In this document: piece by piece, positions 16,124 through 24,579 of the stretch
Position numbering within the stretch: the stretch's first letter is position 1
Layout: each line of letters begins with the position of its first letter
Assembly: GCA_947626655.1 (NCBI GenBank)
Contig: CANQTA010000003.1
Coordinates: forward strand, 1-55,366
Direction: 5' to 3'
DNA: 55,366 bases
Source: an uncultured Bacilli bacterium
GTDB taxonomy: Bacteria; Bacillota_I; Bacilli_A; RF39; UBA660
Notes under the pieces: model-generated
Seen by the model: the letters and a program-made list of their open reading frames with translations, nothing else
Told to the model about the DNA's origin: nothing
Database searches by the model: none
Translations under genes and position numbers: made by a program

Positions 16124-18598
16124 TTAATAGGGAATAACTTGGCTGTGGTTGTTTTCTTCTAAAGCTTCTTGTAGTCTTGCTTGAACCCAATCTATTTGCG
16201 ATGACTCAGTATAGACGGTTATGTTATTTGAAACTGTTGATGTAACATTTACTCTACCCCTATCATTTGTAAATTCACCACCAAATATTGCTTGATAATT
16301 GGATATATCATTTATTTGATTATATGAAGCTTTTGGTAATTTTAATTCTACTAATTTTGTACATCCTGCAAACATCCTATGTATGCTTATTAATTTTGGA
16401 ACGTTCCAATTGCTTAAATCTACTTTAGTTAAATTTGAACAATTTTGAAACATGCCAACACTTGCTTCTTTATAATCTCCCATATTTGTTACATTTTTGG
16501 TATCCCAATTAGTAATAGGTGTTATATCATTTATCTGCGTACTAGAAAACATTCCGCTCATATCTGTTACATTTGACACATTCCAATCTTTTAATGGAGT
16601 TAGATCATCTATTGAAGAATATTGAAACATATATGACATATTGGTTACATTTTGAGTATTCCAACTGGCTAATGCTTTAAAATCATTTGTTTTTATACCA
16701 TAAAACATAGTTTTCATATTAGTTACATGTGAGACATCCCAATTTGATAATGGACCTAAATCTGTCAGATTACTACAATTTGCAAACATATTTTCCATAT
16801 TAGTAACTTTAGTAATATTCCAACTTTTTATTGGATTTAAATCATTTATTTGCGCTCCGGCAAACATAGCAGCCATATCGGTGACACTTTTAGTGTTCCA
16901 ATCTTTTATTGGTGTTAAATCTTTTATTGGAGTAATATAAAACATATTAGACATATTTTTAACATTTGACACATCCCAGTTGGTTATTGGACTCAAATCA
17001 ATTATATTAGTACTATTAAATATTTGAGCCATATTTGTTACATTTGATGTATCCCAATGGGCTATTGGACTTAAATCATTAATTTCAGTACACCAAAACA
17101 TACCACCTATACTTGTAATTTTAGGGATGTTCCAATTACTTAATGGAGATATATCGCTTATTGATGTTCCCCAAAACATATTTTCAAGATTAGTAACATT
17201 AGACATATCCCAATTAGCCAGTCCACTTATATCTATTAAATCTCCATCATATACAAACATAGAACTAGGATTAACTAAACTTGATGTTTTCCAAAGTTTT
17301 AAAGGATTCACATTACTCACATGAGTGGATTCAAATAACCATTGCATATTAGTTACATGAGATACATCCCAATTACTTAGTGGTGTTAGGTCTGTTAAAG
17401 CTGTGCTTCCAAATAAACAGTACATAGTATTTACTTTTGACGTATTCCAATTAACTAATGCATTAATGTCATTTAATTTTTTACAACTGCCAAACATACT
17501 GGATAAGTTTGTTACATTTTGAGTATTCCAATTAGCAAGAGCTCCTATATCTACCAAATTAGTACAATTTACAAATGTATTTGATAAATTTGTTACTTCA
17601 TTGGTATCTAAGGCATTACCTGTAATTTTCTTTAAATTAGTAAATTCTTGAAATGCTCTACTCATATCTTGCGGCGCTCGCATTGGTCCATTTGAACCAA
17701 TATATAAATCATATCTATCATCTTCATCTGGTGTCACTTCTAACCAACCCATTACTTCATTTGACTTAGTTCCTCTATCGTTGTCTCCTAATTCCCATGT
17801 CTTAATTGCTTTTGATGTATTTATGTAATCTACTAAGTAAATATTTTGGATCTTTTGATATAGTCCTTCTTCATCATAAAATAGTGAGACCCATTTTTCT
17901 GTTTCCTTACCATTTTGTATCTCTTTTACATTTTTATTTAATTTAACTAAATATTTATATGTACCATTTTCATGACATACCATATTCTCGGCTTCTATTT
18001 TGACATTTAGTATTTTATTCGCTATATAATTTTGATAACTTTCTTTATTTATTAATTCTACTATCGCACTTAAATAATCACTACTATTTCCGTCTATCTC
18101 AAAACTTGTATTATATATTTTAGTGTTATTTACTTTTAAAGTACTTAAGTCTAGTGTTTCATCTAAGCCTAAGCCTTTTAAATATAAAAGTACATCTTCT
18201 TTTTCTAAGACACTACCCATCCTGCCATCATCAATGTTTAAAGTTACTTTTATATCACCATTGCAACTATATCTAATGTTTTTCATACCTTTGGATGATA
18301 CTTCGATTATATTATGGGTTCCTTCTTCCTTTGTTTTTTCATATCTATTATTATTTACTGCTCCATAATAACTTCCTACATTTGCTAATTTCATATCATT
18401 ATTATCCACATGGATATGTATATCATCATATAAAGTACTTACAGATAATGAGTGTTTCTTCGGCGTATTCGCTGTGATCATAGTCTTACTACCATTACCG
18501 GTTATTGTTACACTAAAATATGCATACGTTGCACTTATTATTAGTAGTAACATTATGAATACTCCCACTAAGCTTATTATTATTTTTCTATTCTTCAT
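16124..18598 (-). CDS. DUF285/BspA-like repeat surface protein with SipW-type signal segment
   Basis: 824 residues, predicted to be exported. A SipW-dependent-type signal is at 1-35 (MKNRK, hydrophobic stretch, ATYAYFSVT), then a conserved N-domain to about residue 250. A linker with MGWLEVTPDEDDRYDLYIG leads to 15-16 DUF285 repeats of 25-27 residues with NWdvsnVTnMssMF cores, and a C-terminal VYTESSQIDWVQARLQEAL. DUF285 repeats form leucine-rich-repeat-like solenoids in surface lipoproteins and adhesins of Mycoplasma and gut Firmicutes. There is no LPXTG motif and no lipobox Cys. AAAGGAG precedes ATG 18598. The first 250 residues are very close to those of the interrupted copy at 694-3240, so one is a recent duplicate. 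Confidence 0.9.
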   Translation of the reverse strand: MKNRKIIISLVGVFIMLLLIISATYAYFSVTITGNGSKTMITANTPKKHSLSVSTLYDDIHIHVDNNDMKLANVGSYYGAVNNNRYEKTKEEGTHNIIEVSSKGMKNIRYSCNGDIKVTLNIDDGRMGSVLEKEDVLLYLKGLGLDETLDLSTLKVNNTKIYNTSFEIDGNSSDYLSAIVELINKESYQNYIANKILNVKIEAENMVCHENGTYKYLVKLNKNVKEIQNGKETEKWVSLFYDEEGLYQKIQNIYLVDYINTSKAIKTWELGDNDRGTKSNEVMGWLEVTPDEDDRYDLYIGSNGPMRAPQDMSRAFQEFTNLKKITGNALDTNEVTNLSNTFVNCTNLVDIGALANWNTQNVTNLSSMFGSCKKLNDINALVNWNTSKVNTMYCLFGSTALTDLTPLSNWDVSHVTNMQWLFESTHVSNVNPLKLWKTSSLVNPSSMFVYDGDLIDISGLANWDMSNVTNLENMFWGTSISDISPLSNWNIPKITSIGGMFWCTEINDLSPIAHWDTSNVTNMAQIFNSTNIIDLSPITNWDVSNVKNMSNMFYITPIKDLTPIKDWNTKSVTDMAAMFAGAQINDLNPIKSWNITKVTNMENMFANCSNLTDLGPLSNWDVSHVTNMKTMFYGIKTNDFKALASWNTQNVTNMSYMFQYSSIDDLTPLKDWNVSNVTDMSGMFSSTQINDITPITNWDTKNVTNMGDYKEASVGMFQNCSNLTKVDLSNWNVPKLISIHRMFAGCTKLVELKLPKASYNQINDISNYQAIFGGEFTNDRGRVNVTSTVSNNITVYTESSQIDWVQARLQEALEENNHSQVIPY

Positions 18599-18621
18599 TT
18601 TATATTTACTCCTTTAGTTTT

Positions 18622-18695
18622 TACATCATTTATGATGTATTATATAAATATTTTACGCCATTATTGGTGTAGTGTCAATACATCTTTTTAGATGT
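18622..18695 (-). promoter_or_regulatory. Promoter of the second DUF285 gene with three palindromic operator candidates
   Basis: On the minus strand TTGACA (18673-18678) and TAAAAT (18650-18655) are 17 bp apart. Three inverted repeats surround them: TACATCAT-TT-ATGATGTA at 18622-18639, ACGCCA-TTAT-TGGTGT at 18655-18670 lying in the -10/-35 spacer, and ACATCT-TTTT-AGATGT at 18680-18695. The last is just upstream of the divergent regulator. The placement suits binding by the XRE protein encoded at 18725. Confidence 0.65.
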
Positions 18696-18724
18696 GTGAA
18701 ATTATTATTTATGGAGTGATAAAT

Positions 18725-18955
18725 ATGAAAACTTTGAGACTTAAAGAAATTAGAGAAGATAGAGATATTGCCCAAAAAGAATTAGCGGCTTTATTACATA
18801 CTACCCAACAACAATATTCAAAATATGAGACCGGTATATACGTAATACCTTTAGAAAGATTATGTATTCTTGCTGATTTTTATGGTGTTAGTTTAGATTA
18901 CTTAGTTTGTAGAACTGATGAAAGAAAACCTTATCCAAAAAGTAAGCTTGATTAA
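18725..18955 (+). CDS. XRE-family transcriptional regulator, single HTH
   Basis: 76-residue Cro/cI-type regulator made of one HTH domain (DIAQKELAALLHTTQQQYSKYE), then LDYLVCRTDERKPY. The frame is open from 18692, but ATG 18725 is chosen because GGAGTGAT stands 4-11 nt before it and it begins directly at the domain (MKTLRLKEIRE). It is divergent from the second DUF285 gene; the intergenic region holds three palindromes. Proteins this small often bind as dimers to their own control region. Confidence 0.85.
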   Translation: MKTLRLKEIREDRDIAQKELAALLHTTQQQYSKYETGIYVIPLERLCILADFYGVSLDYLVCRTDERKPYPKSKLD

Positions 18956-18962
18956 TTTAGTA

Positions 18963-18992
18963 TTGCCCTTAACTAATTTATTAAAGTATAAT
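18963..18992 (+). promoter_or_regulatory. Promoter of the flippase gene
   Basis: TTGCCC (18963-18968) and a perfect TATAAT (18987-18992) are 18 bp apart, 18 bp before ATG 19011. AGAGGAAGTG is the binding site. Confidence 0.5.
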
Positions 18993-19010
18993 AATAAGAG
19001 GAAGTGAAAC

Positions 19011-20618
19011 ATGAAAAAAAATGGTTTTATTGACGGGGCTATAATTGCTACGGCAGCAATATTTATTTCAAAGTTTTTAGGAATAATATATACAATACCT
19101 TTTAAAGCTATTGTTGGTTATGAAGGTGGAGCTTTGTATGGTTATGCTTATCAAATCTATAATATTTTCTTAGTAATATCGACAGCAGGTATTCCTCTTG
19201 CTATTAGTAAGCTCACTAGTGAATATAATAGTTTAGATGAACAAGATAAAAAAGCTTATATGTTTAAAATTGCCAAAAAAATAGTTTTAATATTTAGTTT
19301 TATTTCATTTTTAATTTGTTTTCTATTTGCTCCTTTTATTGCTAAAGTTTTAGTTGGCAATAAAGATGCAGTTACTAGTACTATATCAGAAATTGCTTTT
19401 GTTATAAGATGTGTTTCATTTGCTATTTTAATAGTACCATTATTAAGTATAAGTCGGGGTTATTTACAAGGTCATGGTTATATGATGCCATCATCAATAA
19501 GTCAGGTTATTGAACAAATAGTTAGAGTTATTGTTTTATTATTAGGAAGTTTTTTAGTCTATAAAGTTTTAAATCTAAGTTTAAAAATTACTATTGGAGT
19601 AGCAGTATTTGCAGCGGCGATAGGAGCAATTGTTGGTTACATTTATTTAGGAACTAAAATATTTAAATTAAAAAAAGAAGAAAATACTGATATAAGTAGT
19701 ATAAAATTAGAAGAAAAAAAAGTTATTATAAAAAGAATTATTTTTTATGCTATTCCTTTTATTATAATCAATATAGCTAATTCTTTATATTCATTTACTG
19801 ATTTAGCTATTTTAACAAGAGTTTTAAATTATTTAAATTTTAGTAAAAGTGATGTCACTACAATAAGTAGTATCTTTGTAACTTATGGTAGTAAAATGAA
19901 TACAATAGTGACTAGTATTGCGACAGGTTTAGCTTTAAGTTTAATACCGTCTTTAGCTAGAAGTAATACGAAAAAAGATTATAAAGATATCAATGATAAA
20001 TTTAATAAAATTATGGAAGTATTCTTTTATGTAGCTTTACCTATGGCTATATTTATGAGTATTTTTGCTAAGGAAATATGGACAATATTTTTTGATTATA
20101 GTAATTTGGGAACCATAATTATGAAATATATGATAATAGTAGCAGCCTTTGATGCTTTATATATTATGGTTAGTAACGGTTTACAAGGGTTAAATAAAAC
20201 TAAACTGATTTATATTTCAGTTTTATTAGGACTATTTTTAAATTTATGTTTAGATGCTCCTTTGATGATTTTGTTTAATAAACTTAATATTTATCCATAT
20301 TATGGAGCGATAACTGCGACATTAATTGGTTATATTGTTTCATTAATTATTCCTATTACTGTTCTTAAAAAAGCATATCATTTAGATTTTCATAATACTT
20401 TACATAAATTGCCAAAATTATTTTTAGTTTATATATTAATGATACTTCTTTCTTTTGTATATCGTGGTATAATTATAAATGTAGAAAGTAGATTATTATT
20501 AATATTATTAATTGGTTTTATAGGAATTGTCTTAGTGTGCATATACTATGTAATTAATAAAAGTGAAATTGAAGATATTTTAGGAAGTAAATTAACTAAA
20601 GTATTTAAAAGAAAGTAA
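19011..20618 (+). CDS. MOP-superfamily lipid/oligosaccharide flippase (SpoVB/YtgP/MurJ type)
   Basis: 535 residues with about 14 membrane helices. The start DGAIIATAAIFISKFLGIIY, then GGALYGYAYQIYNIFLVIST and ISRGYLQGHGYMMPSSISQV are typical of the SpoVB/YtgP branch. These move lipid II or related lipid-linked sugars across the membrane. In Bacillus relatives SpoVB acts in spore cortex formation and MurJ/YtgP in vegetative wall synthesis; which role applies here cannot be told from sequence alone. The LemA-like gene follows after 8 nt. Confidence 0.88.
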   Translation: MKKNGFIDGAIIATAAIFISKFLGIIYTIPFKAIVGYEGGALYGYAYQIYNIFLVISTAGIPLAISKLTSEYNSLDEQDKKAYMFKIAKKIVLIFSFISFLICFLFAPFIAKVLVGNKDAVTSTISEIAFVIRCVSFAILIVPLLSISRGYLQGHGYMMPSSISQVIEQIVRVIVLLLGSFLVYKVLNLSLKITIGVAVFAAAIGAIVGYIYLGTKIFKLKKEENTDISSIKLEEKKVIIKRIIFYAIPFIIINIANSLYSFTDLAILTRVLNYLNFSKSDVTTISSIFVTYGSKMNTIVTSIATGLALSLIPSLARSNTKKDYKDINDKFNKIMEVFFYVALPMAIFMSIFAKEIWTIFFDYSNLGTIIMKYMIIVAAFDALYIMVSNGLQGLNKTKLIYISVLLGLFLNLCLDAPLMILFNKLNIYPYYGAITATLIGYIVSLIIPITVLKKAYHLDFHNTLHKLPKLFLVYILMILLSFVYRGIIINVESRLLLILLIGFIGIVLVCIYYVINKSEIEDILGSKLTKVFKRK

Positions 20619-20626
20619 GGTATAAT

Positions 20627-21160
20627 ATGAATTTTTATGTTATTTTAGTATTTCTATTTGCATTAATTGCAATAGCAGTTTTAGTATATTTTATTGCTGT
20701 TACTAAATTGAAGAAATATAATGAGAAAATGAGTAAAGCGGAAGAGATAATTGATACTAAATTAAATGAAAAATTAGAAATTATTATTTCTTTAAATGGA
20801 AGTATTAAAAAAGTAACAGGTAAAAAAGATTATTTAAAAGATTATGTATCTATAAGAGATTTGATAATAACTAATAACGAAAAGGATTTAAAGTTGGATG
20901 AAGCAGTTAAATTAATAAATGATTTAATGACCGATTTTGATAATTTAAATAAAGATAATGATTTTATCAAAAATTATAAATTATTAAGAGAGACAGATGA
21001 AATATTGATAGCAGCTAAAAATTTATTTAATCAAAACGCTATTGAATCAAATAAACTTATTAAATCTTTTCCTTATAATGTAGTTGCTAAATTAGCAAAA
21101 TATAGAATTAGAGGCTTTTATAATAGCAATAATAAAACCGATGACGGTGAAACGTTTTAA
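20627..21160 (+). CDS. LemA family membrane protein
   Basis: 177 residues: an N-terminal TM at about 4-26, then an all-helical domain. EILIAAKNLFNQNAIESNKL and IKSFPYNVVAKLAKYRIRGF match the LemA C-terminus; EEIIDTKLNEKLEIIISLNG corresponds to the R-x-DLIPNLV helix in diverged form. The role is unknown; the family is membrane-attached and mostly extracytoplasmic. It is co-transcribed with the flippase. Its last four bases overlap the 3' end of the convergent ung gene. Confidence 0.8.
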   Translation: MNFYVILVFLFALIAIAVLVYFIAVTKLKKYNEKMSKAEEIIDTKLNEKLEIIISLNGSIKKVTGKKDYLKDYVSIRDLIITNNEKDLKLDEAVKLINDLMTDFDNLNKDNDFIKNYKLLRETDEILIAAKNLFNQNAIESNKLIKSFPYNVVAKLAKYRIRGFYNSNNKTDDGETF

Positions 21161-21183
21161 AGTTTCCAATCTATCGGTTTTAT
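21131..21183. terminator. Long hairpin over the overlapping ends of the LemA gene and ung
   Basis: AATAAAACCGAT (21131-21142) pairs with ATCGGTTTTAT (from 21173) as an outer 11-bp stem, and GGTGAAAC pairs with GTTTCC inside it. The hairpin contains the stop codons of both convergent genes (21157-21160), with T-rich sequence beyond it on the plus strand. It probably ends transcription in both directions. Confidence 0.55.
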
Positions 21184-21816
21184 ATTGTTTTTTATTAAAA
21201 ATTCATTAGTTTTGGAAAAAGGTTTTGAACCGAAAAAACCACTGTTAGCAGAAAAAGGTGATGGATGAGGGCTTGTTAAAATAAGATGTTTAGGGTTGGT
21301 AATAAACTTTATTTTTTCTTTAGCAAAATTGCCCCATAAGATAAACACAACAGGTTCTTCTTTTTCATTAATGACTTTAATTATATAATCTGTTAAAAGT
21401 TCCCATCCTAATCCTCGATGAGAAGCAGGATGATCTTTATCAACTGTTAACACAGCATTTAAAAGTAATACTCCTTCTTCGGCCCATTTAGTTAAATCAC
21501 CATATTCAGCAGGTTTAATTCCTAAATCACTTTCCAATTCTTTATAAATATTTTGAAGTGATGGAGGAATTTTTATTCCTTTTTGAACACTAAAAGATAA
21601 GCCATGAGCTTCTCCTTCACCATGATAAGGATCTTGTCCCATAATAACCACTTTAACATTACTGTATGGGGTTAATTTTAAAGCATTAAATATATAATTT
21701 TTGGGTGGATATACAATACCTTTTTGATATTTGTCATTTATTATACTTAAAAATTTTTTAAAGCCATTACTTTTTTCAATTATTTCTAATTTAGTATCCC
21801 AATCATTACCAATCAT
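21157..21816 (-). CDS. ung: Uracil-DNA glycosylase, family 1
   Basis: Removes uracil from DNA. It is 219 residues long. The catalytic water-activating motif is GQDPYHGEGEAHGLSFS (Asp and His at the expected places) and the leucine-loop motif is HPSPFSA. VILWGNFAKEK and HPASHRGLGWELLTD are also conserved. It is last in a minus-strand run with dnaB, the M23 gene, the WalJ-like gene and rlmH. Confidence 0.97.
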   Translation of the reverse strand: MIGNDWDTKLEIIEKSNGFKKFLSIINDKYQKGIVYPPKNYIFNALKLTPYSNVKVVIMGQDPYHGEGEAHGLSFSVQKGIKIPPSLQNIYKELESDLGIKPAEYGDLTKWAEEGVLLLNAVLTVDKDHPASHRGLGWELLTDYIIKVINEKEEPVVFILWGNFAKEKIKFITNPKHLILTSPHPSPFSANSGFFGSKPFSKTNEFLIKNNIKPIDWKL

Positions 21817-21836
21817 ATTATTACTTCCTTTACTAC

Positions 21837-22274
21837 TTATTTATGATAACATTCGTTATTATTAATTTTAAAAGCACGATATATTTGTTCAAGTAAAATG
21901 CCCCGAAATAATCCATGGGGAAAAGTCAATTTAGAAAAACTTATTTTAGTAGGACATAAATCTAAAATTTCTGGAGAAAGGCCATTTGAACCACCAATAA
22001 TAAAATTAATATTGGCATTATGATTAAATAAATTGTTTAAATAATTAGCAAATTCTAAACTATCATAAGTTTTGCCATTAATATAAAGAGCGATATTATA
22101 ACTATTTTTGGGTAGTACTTTTAATAAGTTGCTTGTTTCGATTTTTATATCTTCATTATCTTTGACTTCAACTATTTCTAACTTATGATATTTATTTATT
22201 CTTAAAAAATAGTCTTTTATAAGTTCTTCTAAGTATTTTTCTTTAATTTTACCAACACAAATAATTTTAATCAT
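21837..22274 (-). CDS. rlmH: 23S rRNA (pseudouridine-1915 N3)-methyltransferase
   Basis: SPOUT methyltransferase acting on helix 69 of 23S rRNA in the 70S ribosome. It is 145 residues long. The SAM-knot motifs FIIGGSNGLS and SKLTFPHGLFRGILLEQIYR and the tail NNECYHK are present. The usual Arg after FPHxL is shifted (LFRG instead of LVR), a minor variation. Its ATG overlaps the stop of the metallo-hydrolase gene by four bases. Confidence 0.94.
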   Translation of the reverse strand: MIKIICVGKIKEKYLEELIKDYFLRINKYHKLEIVEVKDNEDIKIETSNLLKVLPKNSYNIALYINGKTYDSLEFANYLNNLFNHNANINFIIGGSNGLSPEILDLCPTKISFSKLTFPHGLFRGILLEQIYRAFKINNNECYHK

Positions 22275-23035
22275 AAAGTTATCACTTCACTAATATTATT
22301 TTGTTCAGCACACTCAATATTTGTAAAATCAACGTTATATTCTTTTAAAGATTCAACAACAGTTTTTAATGCGATATTAGGATCATTATTAACTTCACTT
22401 AAGTGCATTAAATAAACTTTCTTAGTTTTATCACCAATTAATTTGGATAAGTAAAAACCAGCAGCTTGATTAGATAAATGGCCTTCATCAGATAAAACTC
22501 GTTGTTTTAACCAATCAGGATATGGTCCATGGGTAAGCATTTCTACATCATGATTACTTTCTAATAAATAAACATCTCTATTTTTTAATTTATTAAAATA
22601 TTTACTATTAATGTAACCAGTATCCGTTATTTGCACTATGGAAGCTCCAGCACTTTCGATAATAAAATTACGTGAATCTATTGCATCATGACTAGATTTA
22701 ATAGTGGTTATTTTTACATCATCTAAATTAATTTCATTTTCGTAAATTTTGATATGTTCATAATTTTGTAAGCTATCTAAAGAGGCAAACATCTTTTGAG
22801 GCATGTACACTGTAGCTGGATACTTTTTAATAAATGTTTCTAAAGCCGAAATATGATCAGCATGGGTATGACTTATTAAAATTGTATCGATACTTTTGGG
22901 ATCTACACCAATTTCTTTTAAAGAATCAACAATATATTTTTTATTTTTTCCAATATCTAATAAAATATGGTGATTAGCGGTTTCAATATAAGTAGAATTA
23001 CCTTTGGAACCACTTGCAAATATACATACTTTCAT
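22271..23035 (-). CDS. Metallo-beta-lactamase-fold hydrolase, WalJ/YycJ family
   Basis: 254 residues. The metal-binding motif SHTHADHISALE, the upstream ASGSKGNSTYI and TDTGYI, and the late MHLSEVNNDP define the YycJ/WalJ group, linked in Bacillus to replication/cell-wall coordination and double-strand break handling. In Bacillus it lies with walRK and rlmH; here rlmH is kept next to it but walRK is not in the window. Confidence 0.88.
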   Translation of the reverse strand: MKVCIFASGSKGNSTYIETANHHILLDIGKNKKYIVDSLKEIGVDPKSIDTILISHTHADHISALETFIKKYPATVYMPQKMFASLDSLQNYEHIKIYENEINLDDVKITTIKSSHDAIDSRNFIIESAGASIVQITDTGYINSKYFNKLKNRDVYLLESNHDVEMLTHGPYPDWLKQRVLSDEGHLSNQAAGFYLSKLIGDKTKKVYLMHLSEVNNDPNIALKTVVESLKEYNVDFTNIECAEQNNISEVITL

Positions 23036-23061
23036 AATTAACTACTCCTTCTAAAAACTAT

Positions 23062-24579
23062 CTATCTTTTTGGAAATATTTTTCTTGGATCAAAATATGT
23101 TCCACCATTTCGAGGGTCACCATTAGCAAATGAGAAATGTAAATGAACTCCAGTTGAAGAACCACTATTACCCATATAAGCAATTACTGTTCCTTTAGAA
23201 ACATTTTGACCTTCTTTGACAGGTATATTACTTAAAACGTGACCATATAAAGTATAAATGTTGTTTCCATGGTCAATAATTACAAAATTTCCAAAGCCAC
23301 TACCACAAGTACTGCCATAATAGCCCATATCTGAACAAGTATTATTAACATGAACAACCGTACCGTCATTAGCAGCAAAGATTTTAGAACCTAATCCAGT
23401 TCCAGAAATATCAATTCCACCATGAACTTTACCCCATCTTGGTGCAAACTCACTAGTTACAGCGTATGGAATAATTGTTGGCCACCGCCATCCAGAATCG
23501 CTATAATCATAAGTATCTGTTCCCCATTGAATTGATGTTACTTTTTTACCTTTGGTTCTTATTTGATCCACTTTTTGTCTAATCGTTATATCTTCAAGTA
23601 AAGTAACATTACTATTGGGTTCGCCATTAACAACTGTATATTCACTAGTTTGTAATGAAAGACCGATAACTCCGGGTTGAGTAATTTCTGAATAATTGGC
23701 ATCTTTTGTAGAATCAACTACTACTTCAGTATCAAATGGATATTCTACTTCTTTCATTTCCTTAACTTTATAACTAAAAGAAATTTCGGGATTAATTAAG
23801 GTAATATTAACTTTATCGCCAATAGCAAGCAGTGAATCTTTACTTGAATACTCGGGATTAGCTATTAAAAATTCTTGAGTATTTAATGTGTTTGCTTCAC
23901 TTATAGATTCAATTGTATCACCAGCTTTAATAGTATAACTTTGTTCTTTATAATTAAAGCCAAATAATAATTGTTGGGCTAAAGTTTCACTATTATCATA
24001 AATGGTTTCATTAACACTAATATATTTTTCCCGAATTGTAATATTTTCTAATATTCCCATTTCACTATAATAGACACCAATATCATCTAATTTTTTTTGT
24101 TTATTAGTTAAATAAGCATTATAATCATCTTCATCGATAAAAGCTAAAATAAATTTTTCAATAGCTTCATTTAAAACCTTTTTATCTAAAACATAAAATT
24201 TAAATGATTCTTCATTATCGGTTTTATTAACACTTACTTCATACCCATGAATAGTGAAATCTTGTAATTCTTCAATTTTTTTATAAATACTCCCTAAATT
24301 AGTAATTTCTGTATTATAAGAATATGTTTCTTCAATTTTTAAACTTTCGGGAGGATAAACATTACTAACATGATATTTATCTTTTATATTTTGTTCTCGT
24401 TCATCTATTAAGTCATATAATGCATCTTTACTAGCAATAGCACCGATTATCTCGCCATCTAAGTAAACATTATAAACTTTTTGACCACTCTTAATTTCTT
24501 GATAACTACCTATCATAAAATATAAGCCTAAAATAAAGATACATAATATAGTAGTTACAATTATTTCTTTCTGTTTCAT
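23062..24579 (-). CDS. M23 endopeptidase with LysM and G5 domains
   Basis: 505 residues: an N-terminal TM or uncleaved signal (8-26), a helical region, a LysM domain at about 213-265 (YTIKAGDTIESISEANTLNT), a G5 domain at about 270-350, and a C-terminal M23 domain. Zinc-site motifs HGGIDISG, YTLYGHV and GVHLHFS are intact. Predicted to bind and cut peptidoglycan outside the membrane. It starts one base after the dnaB stop region, between replication and wall genes. Confidence 0.9.
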   Translation of the reverse strand: MKQKEIIVTTILCIFILGLYFMIGSYQEIKSGQKVYNVYLDGEIIGAIASKDALYDLIDEREQNIKDKYHVSNVYPPESLKIEETYSYNTEITNLGSIYKKIEELQDFTIHGYEVSVNKTDNEESFKFYVLDKKVLNEAIEKFILAFIDEDDYNAYLTNKQKKLDDIGVYYSEMGILENITIREKYISVNETIYDNSETLAQQLLFGFNYKEQSYTIKAGDTIESISEANTLNTQEFLIANPEYSSKDSLLAIGDKVNITLINPEISFSYKVKEMKEVEYPFDTEVVVDSTKDANYSEITQPGVIGLSLQTSEYTVVNGEPNSNVTLLEDITIRQKVDQIRTKGKKVTSIQWGTDTYDYSDSGWRWPTIIPYAVTSEFAPRWGKVHGGIDISGTGLGSKIFAANDGTVVHVNNTCSDMGYYGSTCGSGFGNFVIIDHGNNIYTLYGHVLSNIPVKEGQNVSKGTVIAYMGNSGSSTGVHLHFSFANGDPRNGGTYFDPRKIFPKR

